Shown piece after piece: positions 1 to 6,019 of a stretch of 20,581 nt of DNA. Source of the DNA: a virus. Position numbers and translations under genes: made by a program. The stretch covers positions 1 to 20,581 of IMG/VR virus record IMGVR_UViG_3300006803_000122. One strand, given 5' to 3'. The notes beneath the pieces were generated by a model. That model had not been told where the DNA came from. It was given only the letters and a program-made list of their open reading frames with translations, and made no database searches. How positions within the stretch are numbered: position 1 is the stretch's first letter; every line of letters begins with the position of its first letter.

Positions 1-28
1 CCATGATCTAAAAATATGGATTACTGGC

Positions 29-238
29 CTAGTTTTCGTAGGTTACATGACCAGAATCATCTACTTGAACGCTATCACGTCTCACGCGTCTCCTAAGTGC
101 TACCCCGTCACCCGTCACCATGTCGCAGTTCTCATGGGCACCTTCAACCCATGATGCAATAGTATCTATTTGCTCGTCTGTAGCTTCAATTTTTGCATCA
201 CATAAAGCCTCAGCTACACATTCATTCCAGTAATTCAT
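29..238 (-). CDS. Hypothetical small early phage protein
   Basis: A 69-residue acidic protein of unknown function. It begins MNYWNECVAEAL and contains a WVEGAHEN segment that I recall from short uncharacterised phage proteins. I chose the ATG at 238 over an in-frame GTG at 247, because the GGGGTGGGTGA stretch just upstream is a good SD for 238 and the GTG would overlap the previous gene. It follows the AP2 gene after one base and is the last complete gene of the leftward operon here. No signal peptide or membrane segment is visible. Confidence 0.7.
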   Translation of the reverse strand: MNYWNECVAEALCDAKIEATDEQIDTIASWVEGAHENCDMVTGDGVALRRRVRRDSVQVDDSGHVTYEN

Positions 239-239
239 T

Positions 240-848
240 TCACCCACCCCTTAATAAATTTTCAGCTCTCAATTTTAGAGCCTCACGCACTCTATAATCA
301 TTTTCGCCGTTCGCCGCATTAATTATTCTTTCAGCTTTGGCAGCCCTCCACGCATTACTAGCGTCTTTATGATCGTCAAAATAACCGATATGTATCCCTT
401 TTCCTCTTACCTTAATGTCAGCTCTAAATTTCTTTTTTTTCCTGTGCCAGCAAACGCCAAGATCATAGGGGTTTCCACTCTTATGATTAATTAATGTGTT
501 GGTTGAGGCATTAACAAATGCACAAGTCTCCTTGCTGTAAAGCTTATTGCCTTCAAATAAAATATCTTTATCTAACTGCATCCCTTCCCAGTCCATTTGC
601 TGCATCCATGACTTGAATTTTGTAAAGTACAGCCATTCACTAGAAACAGTGCAGCCCCTATAGGTTGGGTGCTTCATTTGAAATTTTTCTGAATAACATC
701 GTTTTAGCATCCCGTTCCATTTAGTGTAAAATGAACATTTTTGTTGTACGCCGCCTATTCTAGGCTCAACAATATAATCAGCGTCATTAATACCAACTCC
801 AAAAACTGGCCTTCTCAGGGATAAACTTCTTTTACTTGCTTTTATCAT
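240..848 (-). CDS. AP2-domain, HNH-like homing-endonuclease-type protein
   Basis: A 202-residue protein. Residues about 35-115 resemble the nuclease-like part of phage HNH-type proteins, with CYSEKF near 51, GCTVSSEWL near 65 and LDKDILFEGNKLYS at 92-105. Residues about 124-172 look like an AP2 DNA-binding domain, with GVCWHRKKKKF followed by HIGYFDDHKDASNAW. Such proteins are usually selfish DNA-cutting elements that sit between phage genes. A canonical HNH triad is not obvious, so the nuclease half may be divergent or inactive. The ATG at 848 has a GGAG SD. It lies downstream of the replication genes in the same operon and is clearly different from the second AP2 protein at 2401-2958. Confidence 0.75.
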   Translation of the reverse strand: MIKASKRSLSLRRPVFGVGINDADYIVEPRIGGVQQKCSFYTKWNGMLKRCYSEKFQMKHPTYRGCTVSSEWLYFTKFKSWMQQMDWEGMQLDKDILFEGNKLYSKETCAFVNASTNTLINHKSGNPYDLGVCWHRKKKKFRADIKVRGKGIHIGYFDDHKDASNAWRAAKAERIINAANGENDYRVREALKLRAENLLRGG

Positions 849-894
849 CGGTATTTACTCCAGCTTCTATCTAATAATCGTTGTTGTTGTGTTG

Positions 895-1632
895 TTATCT
901 ATCATCAAAATTAAACCCTTTACCGTCACCTAATCCCTCGTACATCTTTTTGGTTTCCTCTATCTGCTCTTGAGTCGGTGGTGGTAGTGCGGGAAACTGA
1001 CTTATAGACTCTACATAATCTTGGCTATCAGTTTTGCCTGACCACACAAGATATTCACTTGCGTTTTTATTAGTGTGATAAGTTAATTTAATCTTACCTA
1101 TAGCCTCAATCGATGGCTGCTCATCATTATGATAAACGGGTGAGTTAGGGCTAACAGACAGCTTTTCCATAGTCGCTATTTCATGCGCTGTATAACCGCC
1201 TTCCTTCGCTCTCTGGTAGGTGCTTGGCAGAGACTGAATAAACATCATTGCCGATTGTCGTCTAGCGAAAGGATCAGTTTCATTGAATAGCGACCATGTG
1301 CCTATTTTTATCCTAGCTAACACACCAAGAGGAGTTACAGGCTCGCAAGCCATAGCCAAAACCTCATCAGGCTTAATATTAGCCACGTCACAAGATTTTA
1401 AAAGGTAACGGGTAAAGTCGGCCACCTTTGGGTAGAACTGACCGCTATCGGCGTTCTGTAGGTGTTGTGAGGCAGCCTCCATAAGCTGATCAAGTGAGAA
1501 CTGTTTCAAAGCGTTAAAGTAAATCTTTGCAGAGACGACACCCAGCTTATTATTACCCTTGTTGCTAGAGTCGTAATATTCTGAAAGTCCATTCATAAAA
1601 TCAAGGAATTCTGACTTATCCGATTCGTTCAC
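895..1632 (-). CDS. Putative replication protein P-like helicase loader
   Basis: A protein of about 245 residues that probably loads the host DnaB helicase at the phage origin, as lambda P does. Support is the N-terminal layout (FLDFMNGLSEYY, then AKIYFNALKQFSLDQLMEAASQH, then a FYPKVADFTRYL segment, typical of P-like loaders) and its place directly downstream of the DUF1376 initiator, matching the O-P order. No Walker motif is visible, so it is not a DnaC-type ATPase. An upstream ATG at 1647 is possible, but GGAGGCG lies five bases before a GTG at 1632, which I prefer. Either start overlaps the end of the initiator gene, suggesting coupled translation. Function is inferred from weak similarity plus context. 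Confidence 0.6.
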   Translation of the reverse strand: MNESDKSEFLDFMNGLSEYYDSSNKGNNKLGVVSAKIYFNALKQFSLDQLMEAASQHLQNADSGQFYPKVADFTRYLLKSCDVANIKPDEVLAMACEPVTPLGVLARIKIGTWSLFNETDPFARRQSAMMFIQSLPSTYQRAKEGGYTAHEIATMEKLSVSPNSPVYHNDEQPSIEAIGKIKLTYHTNKNASEYLVWSGKTDSQDYVESISQFPALPPPTQEQIEETKKMYEGLGDGKGFNFDDR

Positions 1633-2401
1633 AATCGCCTCCGTCATGCTCGATTACGTCACCCTGTCCTAACCAGTCCTTAAACTCTTTAGATTGTTGG
1701 CTAGTGTTTGATTGCCCGTAGGTCATAACATCATCCCATCGCTTACCGTTTAGCCATGTAGACCCGTTAGGGACAAATTGCCCTCCATCTTTCAGCCACT
1801 CAGTCGATGTTTTGAATTTATCAACGCGACTCATTATCAAATCAAAAAGCTGTTGATTAGGGTTAAGCTTTAACCAAGACTTTAATGCCTGCGCTTTGTT
1901 TTGATTCTTTGGATAAGATTTCCAGAACACCTCGAACATGTCTTTAGGTTGGTTCTTAGTTACTAGTTCTTGGTTAGTAGTTTCTAGTTTATAGTTCTTA
2001 GTTAGTGGTTTATAGTTAGGGTTATTTTGGCTAACCGAATCTAACCCAGTGGGTTTCTTTTGGGATACGCTAGAGGCCGCGTCTTTCTTGGGTCTACCGC
2101 CTTTTGACCCGTTTAGCTTGTTTTTCTTTGCAGTTTTTCTATATTCTTTTAAATTTTCTTCACAACGTGATTGAATCCAACCCTTGTCAGTTAAAGTAAA
2201 AAATTCATCAAGTATTGTATTAGCTATATCCGAATCATTACCCAAACGTAACCGACGAAAAACCGAGTGGGTTTCTTTTGGGATAGGCTTTTCTGTATCG
2301 TAGTAATGATTGATCAAACGGAAATATATAGCTTCTTCAACCAAGCTTAGATGCGAAGTGCTTAGCGTCCATCCTGCTATGTTGAATTTGTAGTAGTGCA
2401 T
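1616..2401 (-). CDS. DUF1376 (YdaU-type) replication initiator protein
   Basis: A 261-residue protein with a clear DUF1376 domain at residues about 2-95 (HYYKFNIAGW, then LSLVEEAIYFRLINHYYD, then VFRRLRLGN). A basic linker with GGRPKK lies near 101-106, a low-complexity Asn/Thr/Lys segment at about 128-150, and a C-terminal module at 156-224 (MFEVFWKSYPKNQNKAQA to STWLNGKRW) common in phage initiators. In this family the protein probably binds the origin and recruits the helicase loader, here the next gene. The low-complexity stretch is encoded by ten DNA heptamers that may be the origin. The ATG overlaps the last base of the upstream HNH-AP2 gene stop (TAATG), with GGAGA as SD. Confidence 0.85.
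   Translation of the reverse strand: MHYYKFNIAGWTLSTSHLSLVEEAIYFRLINHYYDTEKPIPKETHSVFRRLRLGNDSDIANTILDEFFTLTDKGWIQSRCEENLKEYRKTAKKNKLNGSKGGRPKKDAASSVSQKKPTGLDSVSQNNPNYKPLTKNYKLETTNQELVTKNQPKDMFEVFWKSYPKNQNKAQALKSWLKLNPNQQLFDLIMSRVDKFKTSTEWLKDGGQFVPNGSTWLNGKRWDDVMTYGQSNTSQQSKEFKDWLGQGDVIEHDGGDCERIG
1951..2020. repeat. Ten tandem 7-bp iteron-like repeats, candidate replication origin
   Basis: On the plus strand, ten consecutive 7-bp units start with [AG]GTT: GGTTCTT, AGTTACT, AGTTCTT, GGTTAGT, AGTTTCT, AGTTTAT, AGTTCTT, AGTTAGT, GGTTTAT, AGTTAGG. There are no gaps between them. Because seven is not a multiple of three, codon periodicity does not explain the array. It lies inside the initiator gene, as the lambda iterons lie inside gene O. 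The origin role is inferred. Confidence 0.65.
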
Positions 2402-2958
2402 TATCTTTCTCCGTGATTAGCGTGAAAGCCATGCTTTGCGCTAGCCTTGGCGCGTGCCTCTGCCGCGTCTTCAATGCTATTGAAATACCCAATGTGAACA
2501 GCTTTACCGTCAACTTTTATTTGGGCTACCCACTTTCTTTTACCCTTATTCCATCGGACACCCAAAACTCCGCTTTTATTATCGACTCGCATTTTTAAGT
2601 TTTTATGGTTTTCAGGATTTGTCACACTCCTTAGGTTTGCTATTTTATTGTTTGATCTATCGCCATCAATGTGATCAATACAGTTAGGGGCAACCATGAA
2701 GTGCATAAAATAAGCTATTCTGTGCGCTCTATAGGCTATTCCGTTTATTCCCACCCTTATATAGCCCTCGTTATTCAAATGGCCTGCAATCTTGCTTGCG
2801 AACCTTTTATTCCAAGTCTTTGCAGCTCGATTACTGGTAGATGAATCAGTAATCCTGTTTTTCCAGATAAGATGCCCAGTTATTGGGTTGTATTCAAATA
2901 TTGATTTTAAATAATCGATACTCAGGCTATCTAGAGACGATTTAGGTTTTTGTTTCAT
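2401..2958 (-). CDS. HNH homing endonuclease with AP2 DNA-binding domain
   Basis: A 185-residue HNH-AP2 protein. The HNH_3-type core spans about residues 76-120: AHRIAYFMHF (H79), then CIDHIDGDRSNNKIANLR with the DHIDGD box at 95-100, then NPENHKN. The AP2 domain follows at about 130-176 (GVLGVRWNKGKRKWVAQIKV, then HIGYFNSIEDAAEARAKA). Such enzymes cut DNA and spread as free-standing mobile elements between phage genes. All expected catalytic residues appear present, so it may be active. It sits directly upstream of, and is coupled by TAATG to, the replication initiator, so it has joined that operon without breaking it. An intergenic stretch of 189 bases precedes it. Confidence 0.9.
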   Translation of the reverse strand: MKQKPKSSLDSLSIDYLKSIFEYNPITGHLIWKNRITDSSTSNRAAKTWNKRFASKIAGHLNNEGYIRVGINGIAYRAHRIAYFMHFMVAPNCIDHIDGDRSNNKIANLRSVTNPENHKNLKMRVDNKSGVLGVRWNKGKRKWVAQIKVDGKAVHIGYFNSIEDAAEARAKASAKHGFHANHGER

Positions 2959-3043
2959 AAAATCCTCTTAAAAAGTGACCCTAGAGTTAAGACCCGTCGC
3001 TAGGATGACTTTCGTCGATTACGGCACTAAGGCCACTATTTAA

Positions 3044-3066
3044 AGGGATTTATAATTTCAATCCCT
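3044..3066 (-). terminator. Possible weak hairpin in the 189-bp leader of the HNH-AP2 gene
   Basis: AGGGATT at 3044-3050 and AATCCCT at 3060-3066 form a perfect 7-bp inverted repeat around a 9-base loop. Read leftward, the hairpin is followed only by TTTAAAT, so it would be at best a weak or attenuating terminator between 3148-3429 and the HNH gene. The rest of 2959-3147 has no ORF or convincing promoter that I can see. Confidence 0.3.
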
Positions 3067-3147
3067 AACTGTTGAAGTTTATAGACGTGTCTTAAGTCGT
3101 CTTGAAGCAAGGCTTATATTACTCTACTGCTCCTACTTTGCAAGCGG

Positions 3148-3429
3148 TTATGTAGCTTTCGCTAATTTTATTGCTTCGTGTACGGTTTGATAGTCAAAAT
3201 AATCGGGTTCATCCAAGTCCGTGCTGCTTATATTCTGCTCTAGCCTCGCGTTTTCCATGTCAATCATGCACCCAAGTTCAGAGGCCGTCTCAATTAACTT
3301 ACTCTCAAGCTCTTCTACTCTCGTCATGATACCCATTAATGCTCTGCCTGCGCCTCTGTTTTTAGATTTCAGCACGTTTTCATGTAAAAGACTGTTACCA
3401 ATGATTCTTATATGTTCACTTGCTTTCAT
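3148..3429 (-). CDS. Hypothetical early protein, helical with coiled-coil potential
   Basis: A 93-residue protein of unknown function. Residues about 30-65 (MGIMTRVEELESKLIETA onward) have heptad-like spacing consistent with a short coiled coil, and the C-terminus is helical. There is no membrane segment or recognised domain. The ATG at 3429 follows AAAGGGGTAGAGT, an acceptable SD. It lies three bases after the zinc-ribbon gene, in the leftward operon. Confidence 0.65.
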   Translation of the reverse strand: MKASEHIRIIGNSLLHENVLKSKNRGAGRALMGIMTRVEELESKLIETASELGCMIDMENARLEQNISSTDLDEPDYFDYQTVHEAIKLAKAT

Positions 3430-3432
3430 ACT

Positions 3433-3681
3433 CTACCCCTTTATACTAAGCGCATTTAACGCATCATTTGTGCCGTCGAATAGCTCAGGCGTTTCTAGCT
3501 TCTGTTTAAAAGTGTAGCAACTGCAATACTTGCAGCCGCACGCTTCCATATTTTCGTAAGAGTCGAAATGCCTGTAGTAATTATGGCCGCACTCGCAAAC
3601 CCTATTGTCACCATATTTAGGATTATAAAACGTATCTACAACAATCCTTTTTTTCTCTATATAAGGCTTTTCCTCTACCAT
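3433..3681 (-). CDS. Hypothetical zinc-ribbon-like phage protein
   Basis: An 82-residue protein with a dense set of possible metal ligands: C29, C31, H33, H38, C48, C50, C53 and C55, in the contexts VCECGHNYYRH and ACGCKYCSC. This probably binds one or two zinc ions. Short proteins with a CECGH and CxxC pattern are frequent in phage early regions, but I know no proven function. The N-terminus (EEKPYIEKKRIVV) is charged and may be a tail for partner binding. The ATG at 3681 has a GAGGGTAGGG SD. It belongs to the leftward early operon. Confidence 0.7.
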   Translation of the reverse strand: MVEEKPYIEKKRIVVDTFYNPKYGDNRVCECGHNYYRHFDSYENMEACGCKYCSCYTFKQKLETPELFDGTNDALNALSIKG

Positions 3682-3707
3682 AACCCTACCCTCTAATGTT
3701 TATTGTG

Positions 3708-3905
3708 TTAAACGTCAATTATTCGACCATTGGTTAAAACGTCTTCATTTTCGTCATATTCAAATAAAACAGCGTCACAATCTGCCCATTCTCGCCTAAA
3801 CTCTTCTATAGCTCCCCTTCTGCTCATATCTCCAATACATTCGAGAATCGTTGCATTGTCTTCATCAACTCTAGCCCTTCCATCGTAAACAATATAAACG
3901 CTCAT
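3708..3905 (-). CDS. Hypothetical small acidic phage protein
   Basis: A 65-residue acidic protein starting MSVYIVYDGRARVDEDN and containing REWADCDAVLFEYDENEDVL. I recall similar proteins with a short beta N-terminus and the DAVxxEYDEN pattern among uncharacterised phage early genes. No function is known to me. A strong SD (AGAGGGTAAG) precedes the ATG at 3905. The 103-bp interval upstream of it holds a large palindrome that may control it. Confidence 0.65.
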   Translation of the reverse strand: MSVYIVYDGRARVDEDNATILECIGDMSRRGAIEEFRREWADCDAVLFEYDENEDVLTNGRIIDV

Positions 3906-3966
3906 AATCTTACCCTCTTAATCAATTTGTTATACCCATAAAGCCCCCAATTAAGGAGGTTATTGA

Positions 3967-3999
3967 ATGCAAGCAGCATACAATGTACACTGCTTGCAT
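3967..3999. repeat. 33-bp near-perfect palindrome
   Basis: The arms ATGCAAGCAG (3967-3976) and CTGCTTGCAT (3990-3999) are perfect complements. The inner TACA (3979-3982) and TGTA (3984-3987) also pair about the central A at 3983. Only positions 3977-3978 and 3988-3989 fail to match, giving 14 of 16 symmetric pairs. No T-run follows on either strand, so it is not a typical terminator. It lies between two genes of the leftward operon and could be an operator, an RNA processing hairpin or a protein-binding site. Confidence 0.7.
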
Positions 4000-4008
4000 C
4001 AAGTGCCT

Positions 4009-4158
4009 TTACACTATTTGATGTGAAGCTAATACAGAGTACGAATCTGTAAGAGCGGTTTTGTTATCTCCGAATAAAAACCCTAAGACTATGATCAAAG
4101 TTGTGACCGTAGATATAAGAATGATTATCATGAGTATATTTTCAAACTTATTTTTCAT
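4009..4158 (-). CDS. Small single-pass membrane protein
   Basis: A 49-residue protein with one clear membrane segment at about residues 8-29 (ILMIIILISTVTTLIIVLGF), preceded by MKNKFEN and followed by a polar tail. I chose the ATG at 4158, which has an AGGT SD, over an in-frame TTG at 4191 that would overlap the previous gene. Small early membrane proteins often modify the host envelope or exclude other phages, but nothing here points to a specific role. Confidence 0.55.
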   Translation of the reverse strand: MKNKFENILMIIILISTVTTLIIVLGFLFGDNKTALTDSYSVLASHQIV

Positions 4159-4178
4159 TGTTTTACCTAATTTATTAT

Positions 4179-4502
4179 TTATATTTCCCAATTAAGGGGC
4201 TTATGTACATCGTTTAAGTTAGTCCATAATGGTATACCCCGCTGCGTTGTTGTATTTCTTTTAGTTAGTCCATCAATATAACTATCTTCCGCTTTGGTGA
4301 TTAGCGTCATTTTATTATCTATTAAGCGCCACACCATATCCTTGACTAGCTCGAAACTATCTTCGTGTATGTAAATCGTGTCGTTTTCGTCTGCTAGCTC
4401 CCAAACATCCCCCCATGACATGGGGTGCTCACCTGTCACTACAAATTCTTGATTAAAGCATTCACTCTCAGAATTAGTCACTATTACGCGTTCGCCGATC
4501 AT
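4179..4502 (-). CDS. Hypothetical early protein
   Basis: A 107-residue protein of unknown function. The N-terminal half (GERVIVTNSESECFNQEF, then VWELADENDTIYIHEDSFELV) reads like a small beta-barrel fold such as an SH3-like domain, which is inference only. The C-terminus is polar and ends NWEI. Its ATG overlaps the stop of the upstream gene by four bases (ATGA), so translation is probably coupled. Confidence 0.65.
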   Translation of the reverse strand: MIGERVIVTNSESECFNQEFVVTGEHPMSWGDVWELADENDTIYIHEDSFELVKDMVWRLIDNKMTLITKAEDSYIDGLTKRNTTTQRGIPLWTNLNDVHKPLNWEI

Positions 4503-4780
4503 GAATCACCCCCAACAAGCGTAAGCGATACACGGCCAATAAATTCCATACCCTCTCTATCTTGGCGTGATTCAAACAGCTTGATAACGCCATCATCATA
4601 AACGCCCGTCATACCGTCCTCACGGATCGCTTTTTTAATGTTAGGGATGGTATCAACTAACTCATTCTGTAGCCCTGTAGTCGTGTACGTTGGGTGGTCA
4701 TAGCATGGATTGTTAAGACCTTTGTATGCTTTCTGGCTAAAGCTAAAACCTATTACATCTTTTTTTTCTAAATTAGACAT
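4499..4780 (-). CDS. Hypothetical early protein
   Basis: A 93-residue soluble protein of unknown function. It has no recognised motif, membrane segment or cysteine cluster. The central part (TIPNIKKAIREDGMTGVYDD) reads as helix-turn-strand and the C-terminus (EFIGRVSLTLVGGDS) as beta. It is the second gene after the leftward promoter and is coupled to the next gene by an ATGA overlap. The SD before the ATG at 4780 is AGGAGAAT. Confidence 0.65.
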   Translation of the reverse strand: MSNLEKKDVIGFSFSQKAYKGLNNPCYDHPTYTTTGLQNELVDTIPNIKKAIREDGMTGVYDDGVIKLFESRQDREGMEFIGRVSLTLVGGDS

Positions 4781-4790
4781 AGTAATTCTC

Positions 4791-5021
4791 CTAAAGGATG
4801 ATAGTTGGTATTAATTCAAGTTCGTATTCTGTGTCGTAGCGGTCATCGTCTGGAGTCTTCCAGTCATTCCACCCCTCTGCAACAATAAGCTTCATTCCGT
4901 CTTGCTTAACTAGAAGCTGTGTCTTTTCTTCTATAAGACTAATAAGTCCATCGATTGTTGATGATAGTTCGTAGCCTTTAAACTCAACAAAGCCTTTAGT
5001 GCTATATGTTGCGTCTGACAT
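4791..5021 (-). CDS. Hypothetical first gene of the leftward early operon
   Basis: A 76-residue acidic protein of unknown function that occupies the position where a lambdoid phage would carry its repressor or an early regulator. It shows no helix-turn-helix. It has a helical centre (STIDGLISLIEEKTQLLV) and a C-terminal part with GWNDWKTPDDDRYDTEYELELI. The ATG at 5021 has a GGGAGAG SD and lies about 20 bases from the expected transcription start, so it should be strongly and early expressed. Confidence 0.65.
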   Translation of the reverse strand: MSDATYSTKGFVEFKGYELSSTIDGLISLIEEKTQLLVKQDGMKLIVAEGWNDWKTPDDDRYDTEYELELIPTIIL

Positions 5022-5048
5022 TTGTTCTCTCCCGTAGCTGATGTATGA

Positions 5049-5077
5049 ACTATAGCTAGCCTTATTGTAACTGTCAA
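5049..5077 (-). promoter_or_regulatory. Leftward early promoter (PL-like)
   Basis: On the minus strand, TTGACA (5072-5077) and TATAGT (5049-5054) are separated by 17 bases, near the sigma-70 consensus. The start is expected near 5042. The region upstream (5078-5123) is very AT-rich and may act as a shared UP element. Confidence 0.85.
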
Positions 5078-5123
5078 CATATATTTATAGTTTATTTATA
5101 TTTATTTATTTTGAATGTAAAGG

Positions 5124-5152
5124 TTGACAGCTAATGCAATGATATATATTAT
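5124..5152 (+). promoter_or_regulatory. Rightward early promoter (PR-like)
   Basis: TTGACA (5124-5129) and TATTAT (5147-5152) are separated by 17 bases. The expected start near 5159 lies about 24 bases before the Cro-like gene. CTGTCAAC (5071-5078) and GTTGACAG (5123-5130) form a perfect inverted repeat covering both -35 boxes, so one regulator could bind both promoters. Confidence 0.85.
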
Positions 5153-5182
5153 GGGTTCTACATTAATTAGGAGTTAAAGCAA

Positions 5183-5380
5183 ATGGCATTCGGCGAATCA
5201 CTAGCAATGGTTATTAGAAAGAAAGGGATCAATAACACGATCTTAGCAAAAGAGCTTGGAGTACATAAAGACTCTATTAGCCGATGGATTAAACGCGGAT
5301 CACCCTCAAAGCAACATAGAGAGGAAATACTCAATTACTTTGATATGCGTGAAACTGATTTTTTACTATTAAGTGAGTAA
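5183..5380 (+). CDS. Cro/CI-type helix-turn-helix regulator
   Basis: A 65-residue DNA-binding protein. The helix-turn-helix is at about residues 18-37 (NTILAKELGVHKDSISRWIK), followed by REEILNYFDM, which fits the XRE/Cro fold. The size and position, first gene after the rightward promoter, are those of Cro. It likely binds the divergent promoter region and damps both early promoters. The ATG at 5183 has AGGAG nine bases upstream. No opposing CI-like repressor is visible in the window, so whether it works in a genetic switch or only as an early-gene brake is open. Confidence 0.85.
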   Translation: MAFGESLAMVIRKKGINNTILAKELGVHKDSISRWIKRGSPSKQHREEILNYFDMRETDFLLLSE

Positions 5381-5384
5381 ATTT

Positions 5385-5555
5385 ATGATCACTAAAGGCG
5401 ATAGGTTAGTCAACTTAAAAGCCCCATGGTCGGCTACTGTAATAAGCGTATTCAAATCTAACGCAGTAGTAAAAGTAAATTGTAAGTGGGTTTACGTCCA
5501 GTTAAAGAAAATCAAGGTTGGCAATAAGGCAGGTAATTGGGAGGTGATAACGTGA
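5385..5555 (+). CDS. Hypothetical small basic protein
   Basis: A 56-residue, mostly beta, basic protein (MITKGDRLVNLKAPWSATVI, then VVKVNCKWVYVQLKKIKVG). It resembles a small SH3/OB-like barrel, but I cannot assign a family. The ATG at 5385 is preferred over a GTG at 5373 because GTGAG gives an SD only for the ATG. It overlaps the next gene by four bases (GTGA), indicating coupled translation with 5552-5890. Confidence 0.55.
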   Translation: MITKGDRLVNLKAPWSATVISVFKSNAVVKVNCKWVYVQLKKIKVGNKAGNWEVIT

Positions 5556-5890
5556 GAGAAGTGAAGCTTGGAAAGTTAGAGGACGTAAAGTTTGGTCTTG
5601 GTGGGTATCAAGGAGCCTGTCTAGGCTTGACAGTTACCGTGGTGGGGAAAGGTTGGTGTGTCAACGACAATAGGTCTGCATGGGATGTAAATCAGCTTGA
5701 GTGTAGCGACTATTGCAAGTGGACGGAGGAAGACAGAAGCAAGGGCTATGATGAAATTATGCGGTTTTTAAGTGATTTATTGAATGATGCAAAAGTTAGC
5801 TCGGTTAGTCAGTTAAATGGTAAGCCAGTAGAGGCTACATTTGAAGGTATGACACTAAAAAGTTGGCGCATATTAACTGAGGTTATTTAG
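5552..5890 (+). CDS. Conserved phage hypothetical protein
   Basis: A 112-residue protein beginning VKLGKLEDVKFGLGGYQGA and ending PVEATFEGMTLKSWRILTEV. I recall this pattern (FGLGGYQGAxLGLT, YCKWTEEDR, LLNDAKVSSVSQLNGKPVEVTF) as a widespread uncharacterised early protein in phages of gammaproteobacteria. Function is unknown. I chose the GTG at 5552 over a TTG at 5537 because GGGAGGTGA lies five bases before the GTG. The gene overlaps its upstream neighbour by four bases. Confidence 0.75.
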   Translation: MREVKLGKLEDVKFGLGGYQGACLGLTVTVVGKGWCVNDNRSAWDVNQLECSDYCKWTEEDRSKGYDEIMRFLSDLLNDAKVSSVSQLNGKPVEATFEGMTLKSWRILTEVI

Positions 5891-5914
5891 TTGGCACAAC
5901 ATAAGGTAAATAAC

Positions 5915-6019
5915 ATGAAAGTAAAAGACAAGCACGTATGGGTAACAGCAACAGCAATAGCAATGATAGTAGCATCAATATTAATAACACATTACATGGC
6001 GTACGAGGTGACATTATGA
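5915..6019 (+). CDS. Small membrane peptide coupled to erf
   Basis: A 34-residue ORF with a membrane segment at about residues 8-27 (VWVTATAIAMIVASILITHY). ATAAGGTAAATAAC before the ATG at 5915 contains a fair SD. Its stop overlaps the start of the erf gene (ATGA at 6016-6019), a typical coupling arrangement, which supports its being real despite its size. It could alternatively act only as a leader peptide setting erf translation. Confidence 0.55.
   Translation: MKVKDKHVWVTATAIAMIVASILITHYMAYEVTL

Noticed and set aside
1-28. Possible start of a further leftward gene (ATG at 2-4)
   Set aside because: No SD is visible upstream and the coding part is outside the window.
3083-3102. AGACG/CGTCT inverted repeat in the leader of the HNH gene
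   Set aside because: Five base pairs with a 10-base loop and no associated signal; common by chance.
5938-6015. Asn/Ser-rich N-terminal extension of the Erf-like protein
   Set aside because: The stretch is low complexity, has no SD and overlaps a better small membrane ORF; GAGGTGA supports the start at 6016.
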